A stretch of 64,000 bases of DNA from NCBI GenBank assembly GCA_963699535.1, contig CAVOUJ010000021.1, positions 31,149 through 95,148 of the forward strand, given 5' to 3'. The notes below the pieces were generated by a model, which worked only from the letters and a program-made list of their open reading frames with translations, did no database searches and was not told the DNA's origin. Each line of letters begins with the position of its first letter. The stretch's first letter is position 1. The DNA comes from VBDM01 sp963699535 (GTDB lineage Bacteria; Pseudomonadota; Gammaproteobacteria; Burkholderiales; SG8-39). Below, in pieces: positions 18,215-31,269 of this stretch. The translations under genes were made by a program, and so were the position numbers.

Positions 18215-18427
18215 TTTGCGCAGCCCCCATCATCGACTTCCGCACCATGAGAAGGATTATGTTTTGGATTCAAGCTATTGCAGCAATCTCCCAGGAGCTC
18301 GAACAGAGATTCGGACGCCCGGGTTTGATGCGTTTTGCCCGCCTTAGCGTTCCGGGCGGGAATTTCCTTTCCCGCAGCGGATTTTTTGTCGCTTTTTCGG
18401 CGTTGAGTGGGAATACCAACAGGCTCG

Positions 18428-18517
18428 TGGCGGAGAGGGTGGGATTCGAACCCACGATACGCTTGCGCGTATTCCGGTTTTCGAGACCGGCACGTTCAAC
18501 CGCTCCGTCACCTCTCC
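18428..18517 (-). tRNA. tRNA-Ser (anticodon CGA)
   Basis: The minus strand folds as a class II tRNA. The acceptor stem is GGAGAGG/CCTCTCC with an encoded CCA at 18428-18430. The anticodon stem-loop is CCGGT-CTCGAAA-ACCGG with anticodon CGA. A long variable arm (TACGCGCAAGCGTA) and the T-arm GGTTCGAATCC are present. The CGA anticodon reads UCG serine codons. It follows serS by about 30 bases on the same strand. Confidence 0.95.
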
Positions 18518-18546
18518 GGTCGGGCGGATTTTACCAGCGCCCGCGA

Positions 18547-19833
18547 TCAGCGCGGCGGTTCGATCACCCTGATGTCGCCCATGTAGGGCTCGAGCGCCGT
18601 CGGAATGTCCACGCCGCCGTCGCTTCGCTGGTAGTTCTCCATGACGGCGATCAGCGTGCGCCCGACTGCGAGTCCTGAGCCGTTCAGCGTATGCACGAGC
18701 TCGGGCTTGCCCTTGTCGTTGCGGAAGCGCGCCTGCATGCGCCGCGCCTGGAACGCCTCGAAATTGCTGCAAGAAGAGATCTCCCGATACGCGTTCTGTC
18801 CCGGCAACCAGACTTCGATATCGTAGGTCTTTGCGGCGGCGAAACCCATGTCCCCCGTGCACAGCGTCACGACGCGGTAGGGCAGTTTCAGACGCTTGAG
18901 TATCTGTTCGGCGTGCCCGGTGAGGATCTCCAGCGCTTCGTACGACTTTTCCGGATGGACGATCTGTACCAGCTCCACCTTGTCGAACTGGTGGTTGCGG
19001 ATCATGCCGCGCGTGTCCTTGCCATAGGAGCCGGCTTCGCTGCGGAAGCACGGCGAGTGACAGACGAACTTGAGCGGCAGCGATTCACGCGCGAGGATTT
19101 CGCCGCGCACGATGTTGGTCACCGGAACCTCGGCGGTGGGGATGAGGTAAAACTTGCCCTCGTCCCCGCGCGACACGGAGAAAAGGTCCGCCTCGAGCTT
19201 CGGCAGTTGGCCCGTGCCGCGCATACTGTCGGCGTTGACGAGATACGGCGCATAGACTTCGGTGTAACCGTGCTCCCGGGTGTGCACGTCGAGCATGAAT
19301 TGGGCGATGGCGCGATGCAGTCGCGCAAGCTGCCCCGTCATCAACGCGAAGCGCGCGCCCGCGATCTTGCTGGCAGTCTCGAAGTCGAGCTGCTTCAGTG
19401 CCGCGCCGATATCGACGTGGTCCCTGGGCGTGAAGGTGAATTGTCGCGGCGCGCCGTCGCGCCGGACTTCCACATTGTCCGCGGCCGATTTTCCCACTGG
19501 CACCGACCCATGAGGGAGGTTCGGGATTCCATCGAGGTAGTCTTGGAGTTCTAGCCGGATCTTCTCCAGCCGCCGCTCGCTCTCGCCGAGAGTCGCGTTG
19601 GTTTGATTGCTGGCATCCAGCAGCGCCCCGACGTCCTGCCCCTTGGCCTTCGCCTGGCCTATTTCCCTGGCCAGCTGATTGCGCCGGGCCTGCGCCCCTT
19701 CGACGAGTGACTGCACTTCCCTTCGGGCAGCTTCGAGTTCCCGGAAGCGCTTGACATCGAGTTGGATGCCTCGCGATTCCAGGCGCTTCGCGAGCGCTTC
19801 GGCGTCGGCGCGAAGCATCTGAGGATCGAGCAT
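18547..19833 (-). CDS. serS: Seryl-tRNA synthetase
   Basis: A class II aminoacyl-tRNA synthetase of 428 residues that charges tRNA-Ser. The N-terminal coiled-coil arm spans about 30-100 (ARREVQSLVEGAQARRNQLA). The catalytic core has GTGQLPK, FRSEAGSYGKDTRGMIRNHQ (motif 2) and GSGLAVGRTLIAVMENYQ (motif 3). The ATG at 19833 gives the usual MLDPQMLR start; the open frame runs further up without family similarity. It lies 8 bases after rarA and is followed by its own substrate tRNA. Confidence 0.97.
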   Translation of the reverse strand: MLDPQMLRADAEALAKRLESRGIQLDVKRFRELEAARREVQSLVEGAQARRNQLAREIGQAKAKGQDVGALLDASNQTNATLGESERRLEKIRLELQDYLDGIPNLPHGSVPVGKSAADNVEVRRDGAPRQFTFTPRDHVDIGAALKQLDFETASKIAGARFALMTGQLARLHRAIAQFMLDVHTREHGYTEVYAPYLVNADSMRGTGQLPKLEADLFSVSRGDEGKFYLIPTAEVPVTNIVRGEILARESLPLKFVCHSPCFRSEAGSYGKDTRGMIRNHQFDKVELVQIVHPEKSYEALEILTGHAEQILKRLKLPYRVVTLCTGDMGFAAAKTYDIEVWLPGQNAYREISSCSNFEAFQARRMQARFRNDKGKPELVHTLNGSGLAVGRTLIAVMENYQRSDGGVDIPTALEPYMGDIRVIEPPR

Positions 19834-19841
19834 GGGTGTCC

Positions 19842-21155
19842 CTATTTCTTGCTTTTTTCCGCCTGGTCCAGGCTGCGCAGGTGGGCGAGCTTTTCGGCGA
19901 TCTTCGCCTCCAGCCCGCGGTCGGTCGGCTCGTACCACTTCACCTCGGGCATGTCCTCGGGGAAGTAATTCTCCCCCGCAGCGTAAGCGCCGGCCTCGTC
20001 GTGAGCATAGCGGTAGTCGCGGCCAAAACCGAGTTCTTTCAAGAGCTTGGTAGGCGCATTGCGCAGATGCACGGGCACCGGCCTTGATGCGTCCTGCGCC
20101 ACGAAACCGTGCGCGCGATTATACGCGTCATACACGGCGTTCGACTTCGCTGCACAGGCGAGATAGATCGCCGCCTCGGCAAGCGCGAGCTCGCCCTCGG
20201 GACTCCCCAGGCGCTCGAAGGTCTCGCAGGCATCGAGCGCCACGCGGAGCGCGCGGGGATCGGCAAGTCCAATGTCCTCGACGGCCATCCTCACGAGGCG
20301 CCGCCCGACGTAGAGCGGGTCTGCGCCGCCGTCTAGCATGCGCACCAGCCAATACAGGGACGCGTCGGGGTTCGAGCCGCGCACCGACTTGTGGAGCGCC
20401 GAGATCTGGTCGTAAAAGGCATCGCCGCCCTTGTCGAAGCGGCGAAGATTGCGCGCGACCGTGTTCTGCACCCAGTCGCCGTCTATCCTCTTCGTCCCAG
20501 CCTGCGCCGCGGCCGTCTGGATCAATTCGAGCAAGTTGAGAAGGCGGCGCGCGTCGCCATCGGCCATACCGATCAGGCGCTCACGCGCATTCGCGTCGAA
20601 CTCGAGACCCGGAAGCGCCTGCCGCGCCGCGCGGTCGAACAACTCTCCGAGCTCCGCCTCCGAAAGGCTCTCCAGTACATAGACGGATGCCCGCGACAGC
20701 AGCGCGCCGATCACCTCGAAGGACGGATTCTCGGTCGTCGCGCCTATGAAAGTGAGCAATCCCTGCTCGACGAAGGGCAGAAAGGCGTCCTGCTGCGCCT
20801 TGTTGAAGCGGTGAACTTCATCGACGAAAAGAATGGTGCGCTTTCCGGATGTCGCCAGCGCTTCCTCGGCTCGCCGCACCGCCTCCTTGATGTCCTTCAC
20901 GCCGGAAAGAACCGCCGAAAGCGCAATGAACTGCGCGTCGAACGCGTGCGCCATCAAACGAGCCAGAGTCGTCTTGCCGACCCCGGGCGGCCCCCACAGA
21001 ATCATCGAGTGAGGCTTGCGCGATTCGAACGCCAGGCGCAGCGGCTTGCCCGGCCCGACCAGGTGCTGCTGTCCCACGAATTCAGCCAGGGACCTGGGGC
21101 GCAGGGCCTCGGCGAGCGGCGGCACGGGCGCAGAACCTGGAAACAGATCGCTCAT
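19842..21155 (-). CDS. rarA: Replication-associated recombination protein A (AAA ATPase)
   Basis: A 437-residue RarA/MgsA/WRNIP1 family protein acting at stalled replication forks. It opens PLAEALRPRSLAEFVGQQHL, with Walker A GPPGVGKTTL (about 55-64), Walker B ILFVDEVHRFNKAQQD and the sensor segment GATTENPSFEV. The C-terminal MgsA tetramerisation domain includes DQISALHKSVRGSNPDASLYW. It lies between lolA and serS on the minus strand, as in many Gammaproteobacteria and Betaproteobacteria. Confidence 0.96.
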   Translation of the reverse strand: MSDLFPGSAPVPPLAEALRPRSLAEFVGQQHLVGPGKPLRLAFESRKPHSMILWGPPGVGKTTLARLMAHAFDAQFIALSAVLSGVKDIKEAVRRAEEALATSGKRTILFVDEVHRFNKAQQDAFLPFVEQGLLTFIGATTENPSFEVIGALLSRASVYVLESLSEAELGELFDRAARQALPGLEFDANARERLIGMADGDARRLLNLLELIQTAAAQAGTKRIDGDWVQNTVARNLRRFDKGGDAFYDQISALHKSVRGSNPDASLYWLVRMLDGGADPLYVGRRLVRMAVEDIGLADPRALRVALDACETFERLGSPEGELALAEAAIYLACAAKSNAVYDAYNRAHGFVAQDASRPVPVHLRNAPTKLLKELGFGRDYRYAHDEAGAYAAGENYFPEDMPEVKWYEPTDRGLEAKIAEKLAHLRSLDQAEKSKK

Positions 21156-21177
21156 CCGCGTGCCGGGCGAGGCAACG

Positions 21178-21804
21178 CTACTTCACGTCGCCGATCACAT
21201 CAGCTCCCTTGGGAGGTACGAAGCGAAACAGCGCGGGATCCAGCCTCGGGTTTCGCTGCAAAGATCCGAATCTGAGCACCGTCGTCTGCCCGAAACCGTC
21301 GAGCAGCTCCATGACTTCCAGGCCGGACGCCCCAAAGCCCATGCGAATCCTCTCGAAACCGCCTTCCTTGTCGCGAGGCGTAGCTTCGAGCCATTCAAGG
21401 CCGCCTTTTGCTCCCTGGTCGGAGAGGTGGAACGCGCGCATCGCTTCGTTGTTTCCGGCAAGCAGGGCCGCAGGCGTGGAGCCGAGCGCCTGGTCGAGTT
21501 TCTTGACCGTAACCTGCTTCAGATCCTCGTCATAGATCCACACCCTGGATCCATCGCCCACGATGAGCTGGGCGTAGGGCTTGACGTAGGTCCATCGGAA
21601 CTTTCCCGGCCGCGAGAATGCGAGCACGCCGCGCGACTCCTGCAGCAGCTTGCGGTTGCGATCGTAGATCTTCTGTTCGAATGCGCCTCTCGCCGTGAGC
21701 GTCTGGTCGATGAATTCAGAGAAGCGCTCGAGACTCCCCGATAAGGCTGGAATCGGCAGCGCAAGAAACGCTCCGAGGGCCGCGATGTGCAAGCGGGAGA
21801 CCAT
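21178..21804 (-). CDS. lolA: Outer-membrane lipoprotein carrier protein LolA
   Basis: A 208-residue periplasmic chaperone carrying lipoproteins from LolCDE to LolB. The signal peptide (MVSRLHIAALGAFLALPIPALSG) precedes FIDQTLTARGAFEQKIYDRN. The segment SRGVLAFSRPGKFRWTYVKP is the family core, and the hydrophobic-cavity strands continue with LIVGDGSRVWIYDEDLKQVT. It stands between ftsK (7 bases upstream) and rarA, the conserved order. Confidence 0.94.
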   Translation of the reverse strand: MVSRLHIAALGAFLALPIPALSGSLERFSEFIDQTLTARGAFEQKIYDRNRKLLQESRGVLAFSRPGKFRWTYVKPYAQLIVGDGSRVWIYDEDLKQVTVKKLDQALGSTPAALLAGNNEAMRAFHLSDQGAKGGLEWLEATPRDKEGGFERIRMGFGASGLEVMELLDGFGQTTVLRFGSLQRNPRLDPALFRFVPPKGADVIGDVK

Positions 21805-21811
21805 CAGAACC

Positions 21812-24083
<2,272 letters not shown>

Positions 24084-24127
24084 CTTAAGGGAACATGAGG
24101 GGAACGACCCTCATTCGTAACCGGTTC

Positions 24128-24802
24128 TCAGTCGATCGCCAGGATGTTGTCCTTGAGGAAGATCGAACCGCCGCGCACTTCGATCGAGCCCGCAGCCTGA
24201 AGGTCCTTCATGACGCGGCTGACCATCTCGCGCGAGGCGCCGATCATCTTGGCGATGTCCTGTTTCGCGAGCTTCTTGGTCACGACCTTCTGGCCGTCCA
24301 CGACCTCCGACATTTCGAGCAGCAGGCGCGCGACCCGGCCGTAGACGTCCATCAGCGCGAGGCTGCCGATCTTCTGGTCCGCCTCGCGCAGGCGCTTGAC
24401 CAGCCCGCGCATGACGGTCATGGCCATCTCGAAGTTGTCCTGAAGGCATTTCTTGAAGTCGCGCTTGGAAAGCGCAAGCAGTTCGCAAGGCTCGATCGAG
24501 ACAACGCTCGCCGAGCGCGGATGATCGTCGATGAGGCCCATCTCGCCGAAGAACTCGTTCGGGCCAAGGATCGCAAGAATGACCTCGCGCCCCTCGTCAT
24601 CGCTGATCATCACCTTGAGCCGGCCCGCGATGATGACGTAGAGCGAATCGGTCACATCGCCCGCGGCAATGATGGCGGTGCCGCGGGAAATTCGCTTGCG
24701 GCTGACCGCGCTGGTGAGCACAGCCAGCTGACTCTCGGGCAACACCGCAAAAAGCGGGACGTTACGCAGCAACAGCATCGACACGTTTGCCGGGGCCGCC
24801 AT
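24128..24802 (-). CDS. Crp/Fnr family transcriptional regulator
   Basis: A 224-residue protein with an N-terminal cyclic-nucleotide-binding-type domain (IIAAGDVTDSLYVIIAGRLKV, then GPNEFFGEMGLIDDHPRSAS) and a C-terminal Crp helix-turn-helix (KLAKQDIAKMIGASREMVSR). It has no Cys cluster, so it is not an oxygen-sensing Fnr. The ligand and targets cannot be told. It is transcribed on the minus strand upstream of ftsK and divergently from trxB. Confidence 0.9.
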   Translation of the reverse strand: MAAPANVSMLLLRNVPLFAVLPESQLAVLTSAVSRKRISRGTAIIAAGDVTDSLYVIIAGRLKVMISDDEGREVILAILGPNEFFGEMGLIDDHPRSASVVSIEPCELLALSKRDFKKCLQDNFEMAMTVMRGLVKRLREADQKIGSLALMDVYGRVARLLLEMSEVVDGQKVVTKKLAKQDIAKMIGASREMVSRVMKDLQAAGSIEVRGGSIFLKDNILAID

Positions 24803-24899
24803 CTTTTCTCCTAGCAGGGGCCGTACATTTCGCGACTATCTTAGCAGACTCGCGCCCCCCTTCCCGAGGGCGACCGGCGGGACGGCAACCTCCCCGCGC

Positions 24900-24905
24900 T
24901 ATAAT
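24900..24905 (+). promoter_or_regulatory. Perfect -10 hexamer upstream of trxB
   Basis: TATAAT stands about 50 bases before the trxB ATG in otherwise GC-rich DNA. No convincing -35 is seen 17 bases upstream. It is the likely -10 of the trxB promoter. Confidence 0.4.
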
Positions 24906-24956
24906 TGATTGGGACACCGCATTGATTTGGCGCATTCTCGTCCCAACAAAGCCGAT

Positions 24957-25904
24957 ATGTCAAAGAAAACCCGGCACTCTCGCCTTCTGATACTCGGATC
25001 AGGCCCGGCCGGATACACGGCCGCGGTCTATGCTGCGCGAGCGAATCTTAGACCTCTCGTCATCACCGGACTTGCTCCGGGCGGCCAACTGATGACTACG
25101 ACCGACGTCGACAACTGGCCCGCGGACAGCAAGGGTGTGCAGGGCCCCGAACTGATGGAGCGGTTCCAGAAGCACGCCGAGCGCTTCGAGACCGAGATCG
25201 TCTTCGATCACATCCAGGTCGCGCACCTGCGGGAACGGCCGATCCGGCTCGAGGGCGACGCGGCGGACTACACCTGCGACGCGCTCATCATCGCTACCGG
25301 AGCCTCCGCCCGGTACCTAGGCCTCGAATCGGAGACGAAGTTCATGGGGAAAGGGGTCTCTGCATGCGCCACCTGCGACGGGTTCTTTTACAAGGGTCAG
25401 GACGTCGCCGTCGTCGGTGGAGGGAACACCGCGGTGGAAGAGGCGCTCTACCTGTCGAACATAGCGCAAAATGTGACCGTGATCCATCGCCGGGACAAAT
25501 TCCGTGCAGAGAAGATCCTCCAGAACAAGCTGCTCGAGAGAGGCAACGTCACCCTGCGCTGGAACCACGTGCTTGACGAAGTGCTTGGCGATTCCAAGGG
25601 GGTGAACGGCATTCGCATCAAGGATGTCCGCACGAACGCGGTGCAGGAACTCGCCGTTCAGGGATTGTTCATCGCCGTGGGCCATACTCCGAATACCGCC
25701 ATCTTCGAAGGCGAGCTCGAGATGAAGGGCGGATACATCGTCACCCGGGGCGGCAGCGATGGCAATGCCAGCGCGACCAGCGTCCCGGGCGTGTTCGCTG
25801 CGGGGGACGTTCAGGACCATGTCTACCGCCAGGCGGTGACCAGCGCCGGAAGCGGCTGCATCGCGGCGCTCGACGCAGAGAAGTACCTCGACAACCTGCG
25901 CTAG
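24957..25904 (+). CDS. trxB: Thioredoxin reductase
   Basis: A 315-residue low-molecular-weight, NADPH-dependent flavoenzyme that reduces thioredoxin. The FAD fold is LLILGSGPAGYTAAVYAARA at the start, the NADPH fold is VAVVGGGNTAVEEALYL, and the redox pair lies in ACATCDGFFY (CxxC). The C-terminal FAD segment is GVFAAGDVQDHVYRQAVTSA. The ATG at 24957 gives the usual short N-terminus. The next gene starts 7 bases on. Confidence 0.96.
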   Translation: MSKKTRHSRLLILGSGPAGYTAAVYAARANLRPLVITGLAPGGQLMTTTDVDNWPADSKGVQGPELMERFQKHAERFETEIVFDHIQVAHLRERPIRLEGDAADYTCDALIIATGASARYLGLESETKFMGKGVSACATCDGFFYKGQDVAVVGGGNTAVEEALYLSNIAQNVTVIHRRDKFRAEKILQNKLLERGNVTLRWNHVLDEVLGDSKGVNGIRIKDVRTNAVQELAVQGLFIAVGHTPNTAIFEGELEMKGGYIVTRGGSDGNASATSVPGVFAAGDVQDHVYRQAVTSAGSGCIAALDAEKYLDNLR

Positions 25905-25911
25905 GCTGTCG

Positions 25912-26463
25912 GTGAAGAAGGGCCTTCCCGAGGACGATGCAGCACTGTTTCGCGAGGCAGTCCGGGGCGCGACCCCGCTCGAATCGCCGCCCCGGAAACC
26001 ACCTGGACCGAACTTGCCGCCGCCGATCCCCGTTCAGTCGCTGCTCGACGCGCACGCCGCTCTCGCCGAGAGCCTGAACGGACCTGTCTCACTGGACCAG
26101 GTCGTCGAGACCGGCGAGGAACTCCTCTTCCTTCGCGATGGCTTGGGACGCGACGTGCTGCGCAAGCTGAGACGCGGGCACTGGGTGGTGCAGGACGCCG
26201 TCGACTTGCACGGCCTGAACCGGGAGCAGGCCCGCTCGCAGCTTGCCGAATTTCTCGGTGTCTGCCTCAAGCGCGGACTGCGCTGCGTGCGCGTGATCCA
26301 CGGAAAGGGCCTGCGCTCCCCGAAGCGCGAGCCGGTGCTCAAGGGAAAGGTGCGGCAGTGGCTCGTTCAGCGGGACGAGGTGCTCGCCTTCTGCCAGGCG
26401 CCCGCATCAATGGGCGGAAGCGGCGCGCTTCTGGTATTGCTGGGCGCCGGAACGAGGGGTTAG
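25912..26463 (+). CDS. Smr domain protein
   Basis: A 183-residue protein with the Smr signature VDLHGLNREQARSQLAEFL and the downstream VIHGKGLRSP that marks Smr nuclease-like domains. The N-terminal half is Pro-rich and probably flexible. It resembles the stand-alone SmrA/YdaL group, whose members have DNA- or RNA-cleaving activity in some bacteria. The start is a GTG at 25912, 7 bases after trxB, so co-transcription is likely. Confidence 0.85.
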   Translation: MKKGLPEDDAALFREAVRGATPLESPPRKPPGPNLPPPIPVQSLLDAHAALAESLNGPVSLDQVVETGEELLFLRDGLGRDVLRKLRRGHWVVQDAVDLHGLNREQARSQLAEFLGVCLKRGLRCVRVIHGKGLRSPKREPVLKGKVRQWLVQRDEVLAFCQAPASMGGSGALLVLLGAGTRG

Positions 26464-26500
26464 GAGGTCGAAATTCCCGGCAGCAGCCGGGGACGGAGCT

Positions 26501-26839
26501 CTAGACCGCGGCTTCGTTGGTCTCGCCGGTCCTGATCCGCACCACCTGCTCGACCGAAGTGACGAAGATCTTGCCGTCGCCAATCTTGCCCGTGCGCGCG
26601 GCCTTGACGATGGCCTCGATGGCTCCCTCGAGCATTTTTTCGGTCACGACGACCTCGATCTTCACCTTGGGCAGGAAGTCGACGACATACTCGGCGCCGC
26701 GGTAGAGCTCTGTGTGCCCCTTCTGCCGGCCGAAGCCCTTGACCTCGGTGACCGTAAGTCCCGTCACTCCGACCTCGGCGAGAGCCTCGCGCACTTCGTC
26801 CAGCTTGAAGGGCTTCACGACAGCTTCAATTTTCTTCAT
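26501..26839 (-). CDS. glnB: Nitrogen regulatory protein P-II
   Basis: A 112-residue PII signal protein beginning MKKIEAVVKPFKLDEVREAL. The T-loop GRQKGHTELYRGAEYVVDF carries Tyr51, the uridylylation site, and the C-terminal segment GKIGDGKIFVTSVEQVVRIR binds ATP. It senses 2-oxoglutarate, ATP and ADP and controls glutamine synthetase and nitrogen regulators. It could equally be a glnK; no amtB is beside it, so glnB is preferred. It lies downstream of nadE, as in many Betaproteobacteria. Confidence 0.9.
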   Translation of the reverse strand: MKKIEAVVKPFKLDEVREALAEVGVTGLTVTEVKGFGRQKGHTELYRGAEYVVDFLPKVKIEVVVTEKMLEGAIEAIVKAARTGKIGDGKIFVTSVEQVVRIRTGETNEAAV

Positions 26840-26875
26840 TTCCATTCTCCCGCGTTGACTTCGGCGCCAGTATAA

Positions 26876-26895
26876 CAAAGCCCGCCCGGCGGGCT
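26876..26895 (-). terminator. Hairpin at the end of nadE
   Basis: AGCCCGCC-C-GGCGGGCT is an 8-bp inverted repeat with a single central base that overlaps the nadE stop codon. On the minus strand it is followed by TTTGTT. It may end or attenuate transcription before the PII gene. Confidence 0.45.
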
Positions 26896-28588
26896 ATTCG
26901 TAGGGCTCCCGATAACGCGACGTGATCGGATAGCGCCAATCCTTGCCGAAGCCCCGGTGCGTGATGCGGATGCCGATCGGAGCCTGTCGCCGCTTGTACT
27001 CGCTGCGGTGGATCATCTCGACCACGCGCTTCACGTCGGCCGAGCTGAATCCCTGCGCCACGATCTCCGAAGGACTCATGTCGTTCTCCATGTACTCCGA
27101 GATAATGGGGTCCAGGACCTCGTAGGGAGGCAGCGTGTCCTGGTCGGTCTGATTGGGTCTCAGCTCGGCGGAGGGAGGCCGGGTCAATATGCGCTCCGGG
27201 ATGACCGGCTTGCGGCCGTTGCGATACCTGCACAGCCGGTAAACCAGGGTCTTCAGGATGTCCTTGATCACCGCGAATCCCCCGGCCATGTCCCCGTAGA
27301 GCGTGGCGTAGCCGACGGCCATCTCCGACTTGTTGCCGGTGGTCAGAACGATCGCGCCGAACTTGTTCGACAAGGCCATCAGCAGAGTGCCGCGAATCCG
27401 GGCCTGGAGATTCTCCTCGGTGGCGTCCGGAGGAAGGCCGGCGAATTCCCCGGCGAGCGACGACAGGAACGCCTCGAACACGGGCCGGATGGAGATCTCG
27501 TCGTAGCGCACACCGAGATTGCGCACGAGCGCGCGCGAGTCTTCCAGGCTGGCGTCCGAGGTAAATTGCGAAGGCATCATCACCGCGCGCACACGCTCCG
27601 GCCCCAGCGCGTCGCAGGCGATGCACAGGGTCAGGGCCGAATCGACGCCGCCGGAGAGGCCGATGAGCGCCCCTGGGAATCCGTTCTTCCCGACATAGTC
27701 GCGCACTCCGAGGCACAGAGCCTTATACACTTCGGCCTCGAGCGATTCTTCGGTCGCCACGTCTCCCCGCTGCGGCTCGCCGTCAGTGACCGTCACGAAC
27801 CCCAGCGACTCCTCGAAGGTCGGCAGCTGGCAGGCGACTTTCCCGCCCCGGTCGAGCGCGAACGAAGCACCGTCGAAAACGAGCTCGTCCTGGCCGCCCA
27901 CCATGTTGACGTAGACCAGCGCCATGCCCGTCTCCAGCACCCGCTCGCGCATCACGTCGTGACGGGACTGCTGTTTGCGCATGTGATAGGGCGACGCGTT
28001 GAGCACCAGCAGAACCTGTGCGCCCGCCTCCCGCGCGGCCCGCGGCGCTTCGGCGTCCCAGGCATCGGCGCAGATGTTGATGCCGACGCTGACCTTGTCG
28101 CGCGGCCGGATCGTGAGCGGCCCCTGGGATCCCCAGGTATCCTCGCAGATGTTCACACCGAAGCGTGTCTCCCTGACATTGAATACGCAGGGAGAATCCC
28201 CGGGCTCGAAGTAGCGCTCCTCGTCGAACACGGTGTAGTTCGGCAGCGCGTACTTGTGGTATGTCGCGAGGATTCGCCCGTCGCTTATGACCGACGCCGA
28301 GTTGTGGCGTTTCCCCTCGGACTGATGCGGGTGCCCGACGACGAGCGTGATACCTTCCACTTTGCGCGCCAGGTCTTCCAGGGCGGTACTGCAGTCGCGG
28401 TAAAAGCCGTCGCGCAGCAGCAGATCTTCCGGGGGATATCCGCACAATGCGAGCTCCGGAGTAAGCATCAAGCTTGCCCCGGCGGCGCGCGCCCGCGCGC
28501 AGTAGTCGAGGATCTTGGCCACGTTGCCGGAGAGGTCGCCCACAGTACAATTGATCTGGGCAATGGCAATCTTGACGATGCTCGCCAT
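26894..28588 (-). CDS. nadE: Glutamine-dependent NAD+ synthetase
   Basis: A 564-residue two-domain enzyme making NAD from deamido-NAD, ATP and glutamine. The N-terminal nitrilase-like glutaminase has the Glu-Lys-Cys triad in LTPELALCGYPPEDLL, YHKYALPNYTVFDE and FGVNICEDTWG. The C-terminal synthetase has the P-loop GLSGGVDSALTL and NKSEMAVGYATLYGDMAGGF. The ATG at 28588 gives the standard start. It is read away from the FemAB-like gene, with about 80 bases between them. Confidence 0.95.
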   Translation of the reverse strand: MASIVKIAIAQINCTVGDLSGNVAKILDYCARARAAGASLMLTPELALCGYPPEDLLLRDGFYRDCSTALEDLARKVEGITLVVGHPHQSEGKRHNSASVISDGRILATYHKYALPNYTVFDEERYFEPGDSPCVFNVRETRFGVNICEDTWGSQGPLTIRPRDKVSVGINICADAWDAEAPRAAREAGAQVLLVLNASPYHMRKQQSRHDVMRERVLETGMALVYVNMVGGQDELVFDGASFALDRGGKVACQLPTFEESLGFVTVTDGEPQRGDVATEESLEAEVYKALCLGVRDYVGKNGFPGALIGLSGGVDSALTLCIACDALGPERVRAVMMPSQFTSDASLEDSRALVRNLGVRYDEISIRPVFEAFLSSLAGEFAGLPPDATEENLQARIRGTLLMALSNKFGAIVLTTGNKSEMAVGYATLYGDMAGGFAVIKDILKTLVYRLCRYRNGRKPVIPERILTRPPSAELRPNQTDQDTLPPYEVLDPIISEYMENDMSPSEIVAQGFSSADVKRVVEMIHRSEYKRRQAPIGIRITHRGFGKDWRYPITSRYREPYE

Positions 28589-28666
28589 GCGGCAAGTCTA
28601 CCATCGTGTCGGTCACGACCGTGTTCACTCGCCCGAGCGGATCGGCGTCTTGGCCTTCCCTATCGC

Positions 28667-29795
28667 ATGAAGGAAGACACCCCCACGATCAAACTCGTCG
28701 AAACGCTCGCGGACGTCGAGCCGCAGGCGTGGAACGCGCTCGTCGGGGAGCATCCCTGCCTGCGTCACGAGTTTCTCCATGCTCTTCACGAGACCGGGTG
28801 CGCGTGTGTACGCACGGGATGGAAGCCACGGTACCTCACCCTGTGGCAGGGAACGTCGCTCGTCGGGGCAATGCCGCTCTATTTCAAGTCGCATTCCTAC
28901 GGAGAATACGTATTCGACTGGGCATGGGCCGACGCCTATCACCGCCACGGGCTTTCCTACTATCCCAAGCTGCTCGGCGCGATCCCGTTTTCGCCGGTCA
29001 CGGGGCCGCGCCTGCTCGCGCGCGACGGGCCCACCCGCGCGCTTCTCCTTCGCACCGCGCTGCAGGCCGCGGGCGAGGTCTCTTCGCTGCACGTGCTGTT
29101 CCCGACGGAGCCCGAAGCGCGGGAAATGGAGGCGGCGGGGATGATGCTTCGCCGCTCGGTCCAGTTTCACTGGGAAAACCCCGGTTACGGGAGTTTCGAC
29201 GAATTCCTCTCGCATCTGGCTTCTGCGAAGCGCAAGAAGATCCGCCAGGAGCGCCGCCGGGTGCACGAAGCGGGGATCACGCCTGCGCCGCCTGACGGGC
29301 ACAGATATCCGCGAAGAGCACTGGAGATTCTTCGTTCGCTGCTACAACGGCACCTACCTCGCACACCACTCGACGCCCTACCTCAACCTCGCCTTCTTTC
29401 GGCGACTCGGCCAAGTCCTTCCGGAGTCCGTGCTCCTGGTGCTGGCCGAGCGCGACGGCGCGCCGATCGCGAGCGCCCTCAACATCTTTTCACCGACGAC
29501 GCTGTACGGACGGTATTGGGGAGCGGTCGCGCAGGTCCCGATGCTGCATTTCGAGGTCTGCTACTACCAGGCGATCGAGTTCTGCATCGAGAGCGGTATC
29601 AAGATCTTCGAGGGAGGCGCGCAGGGCGAGCACAAGCTCGCCCGCGGATTCATGCCGACCCAGACCTGGTCTGCCCACTGGCTGCAGCATCCGGAATTCT
29701 CGGACGCCGTGGAGCGGTTTCTTGCGCAGGAGACTCGGGGGATCGAACGCTACGTGGACGAGCTGAACGAGCACAGCCCGTTTCGGCGCACGTAG
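28667..29795 (+). CDS. FemAB-like acyltransferase (DUF482/PF04339 type), frame-broken
   Basis: About 376 residues in two frames. The first (to about 29,280) holds PLYFKSHSYGEYVFDWAWAD and PKLLGAIPFSPVTGPRLLA. The second restarts with the GTDIREEHWRFFVRCY segment and ends at 29795 with GGAQGEHKLARGFMPTQTWS. These are the signatures of the GNAT-related family annotated as peptidoglycan biosynthesis proteins. One extra base near 29,284 explains the break. The acceptor is unknown. It is a common Proteobacterial gene and not specific to the EPS locus. Confidence 0.85.
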
Positions 29796-29806
29796 AAGCG
29801 TGCGCT

Positions 29807-31268
<1,462 letters not shown>

Positions 31269-31269
<1 letters not shown>

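Noticed and set aside
18340..18375. GC-rich inverted repeat downstream of tRNA-Ser as a terminator
   Set aside because: The CCCGCC/GGCGGG stem has a long loop and no T-run on the minus strand.
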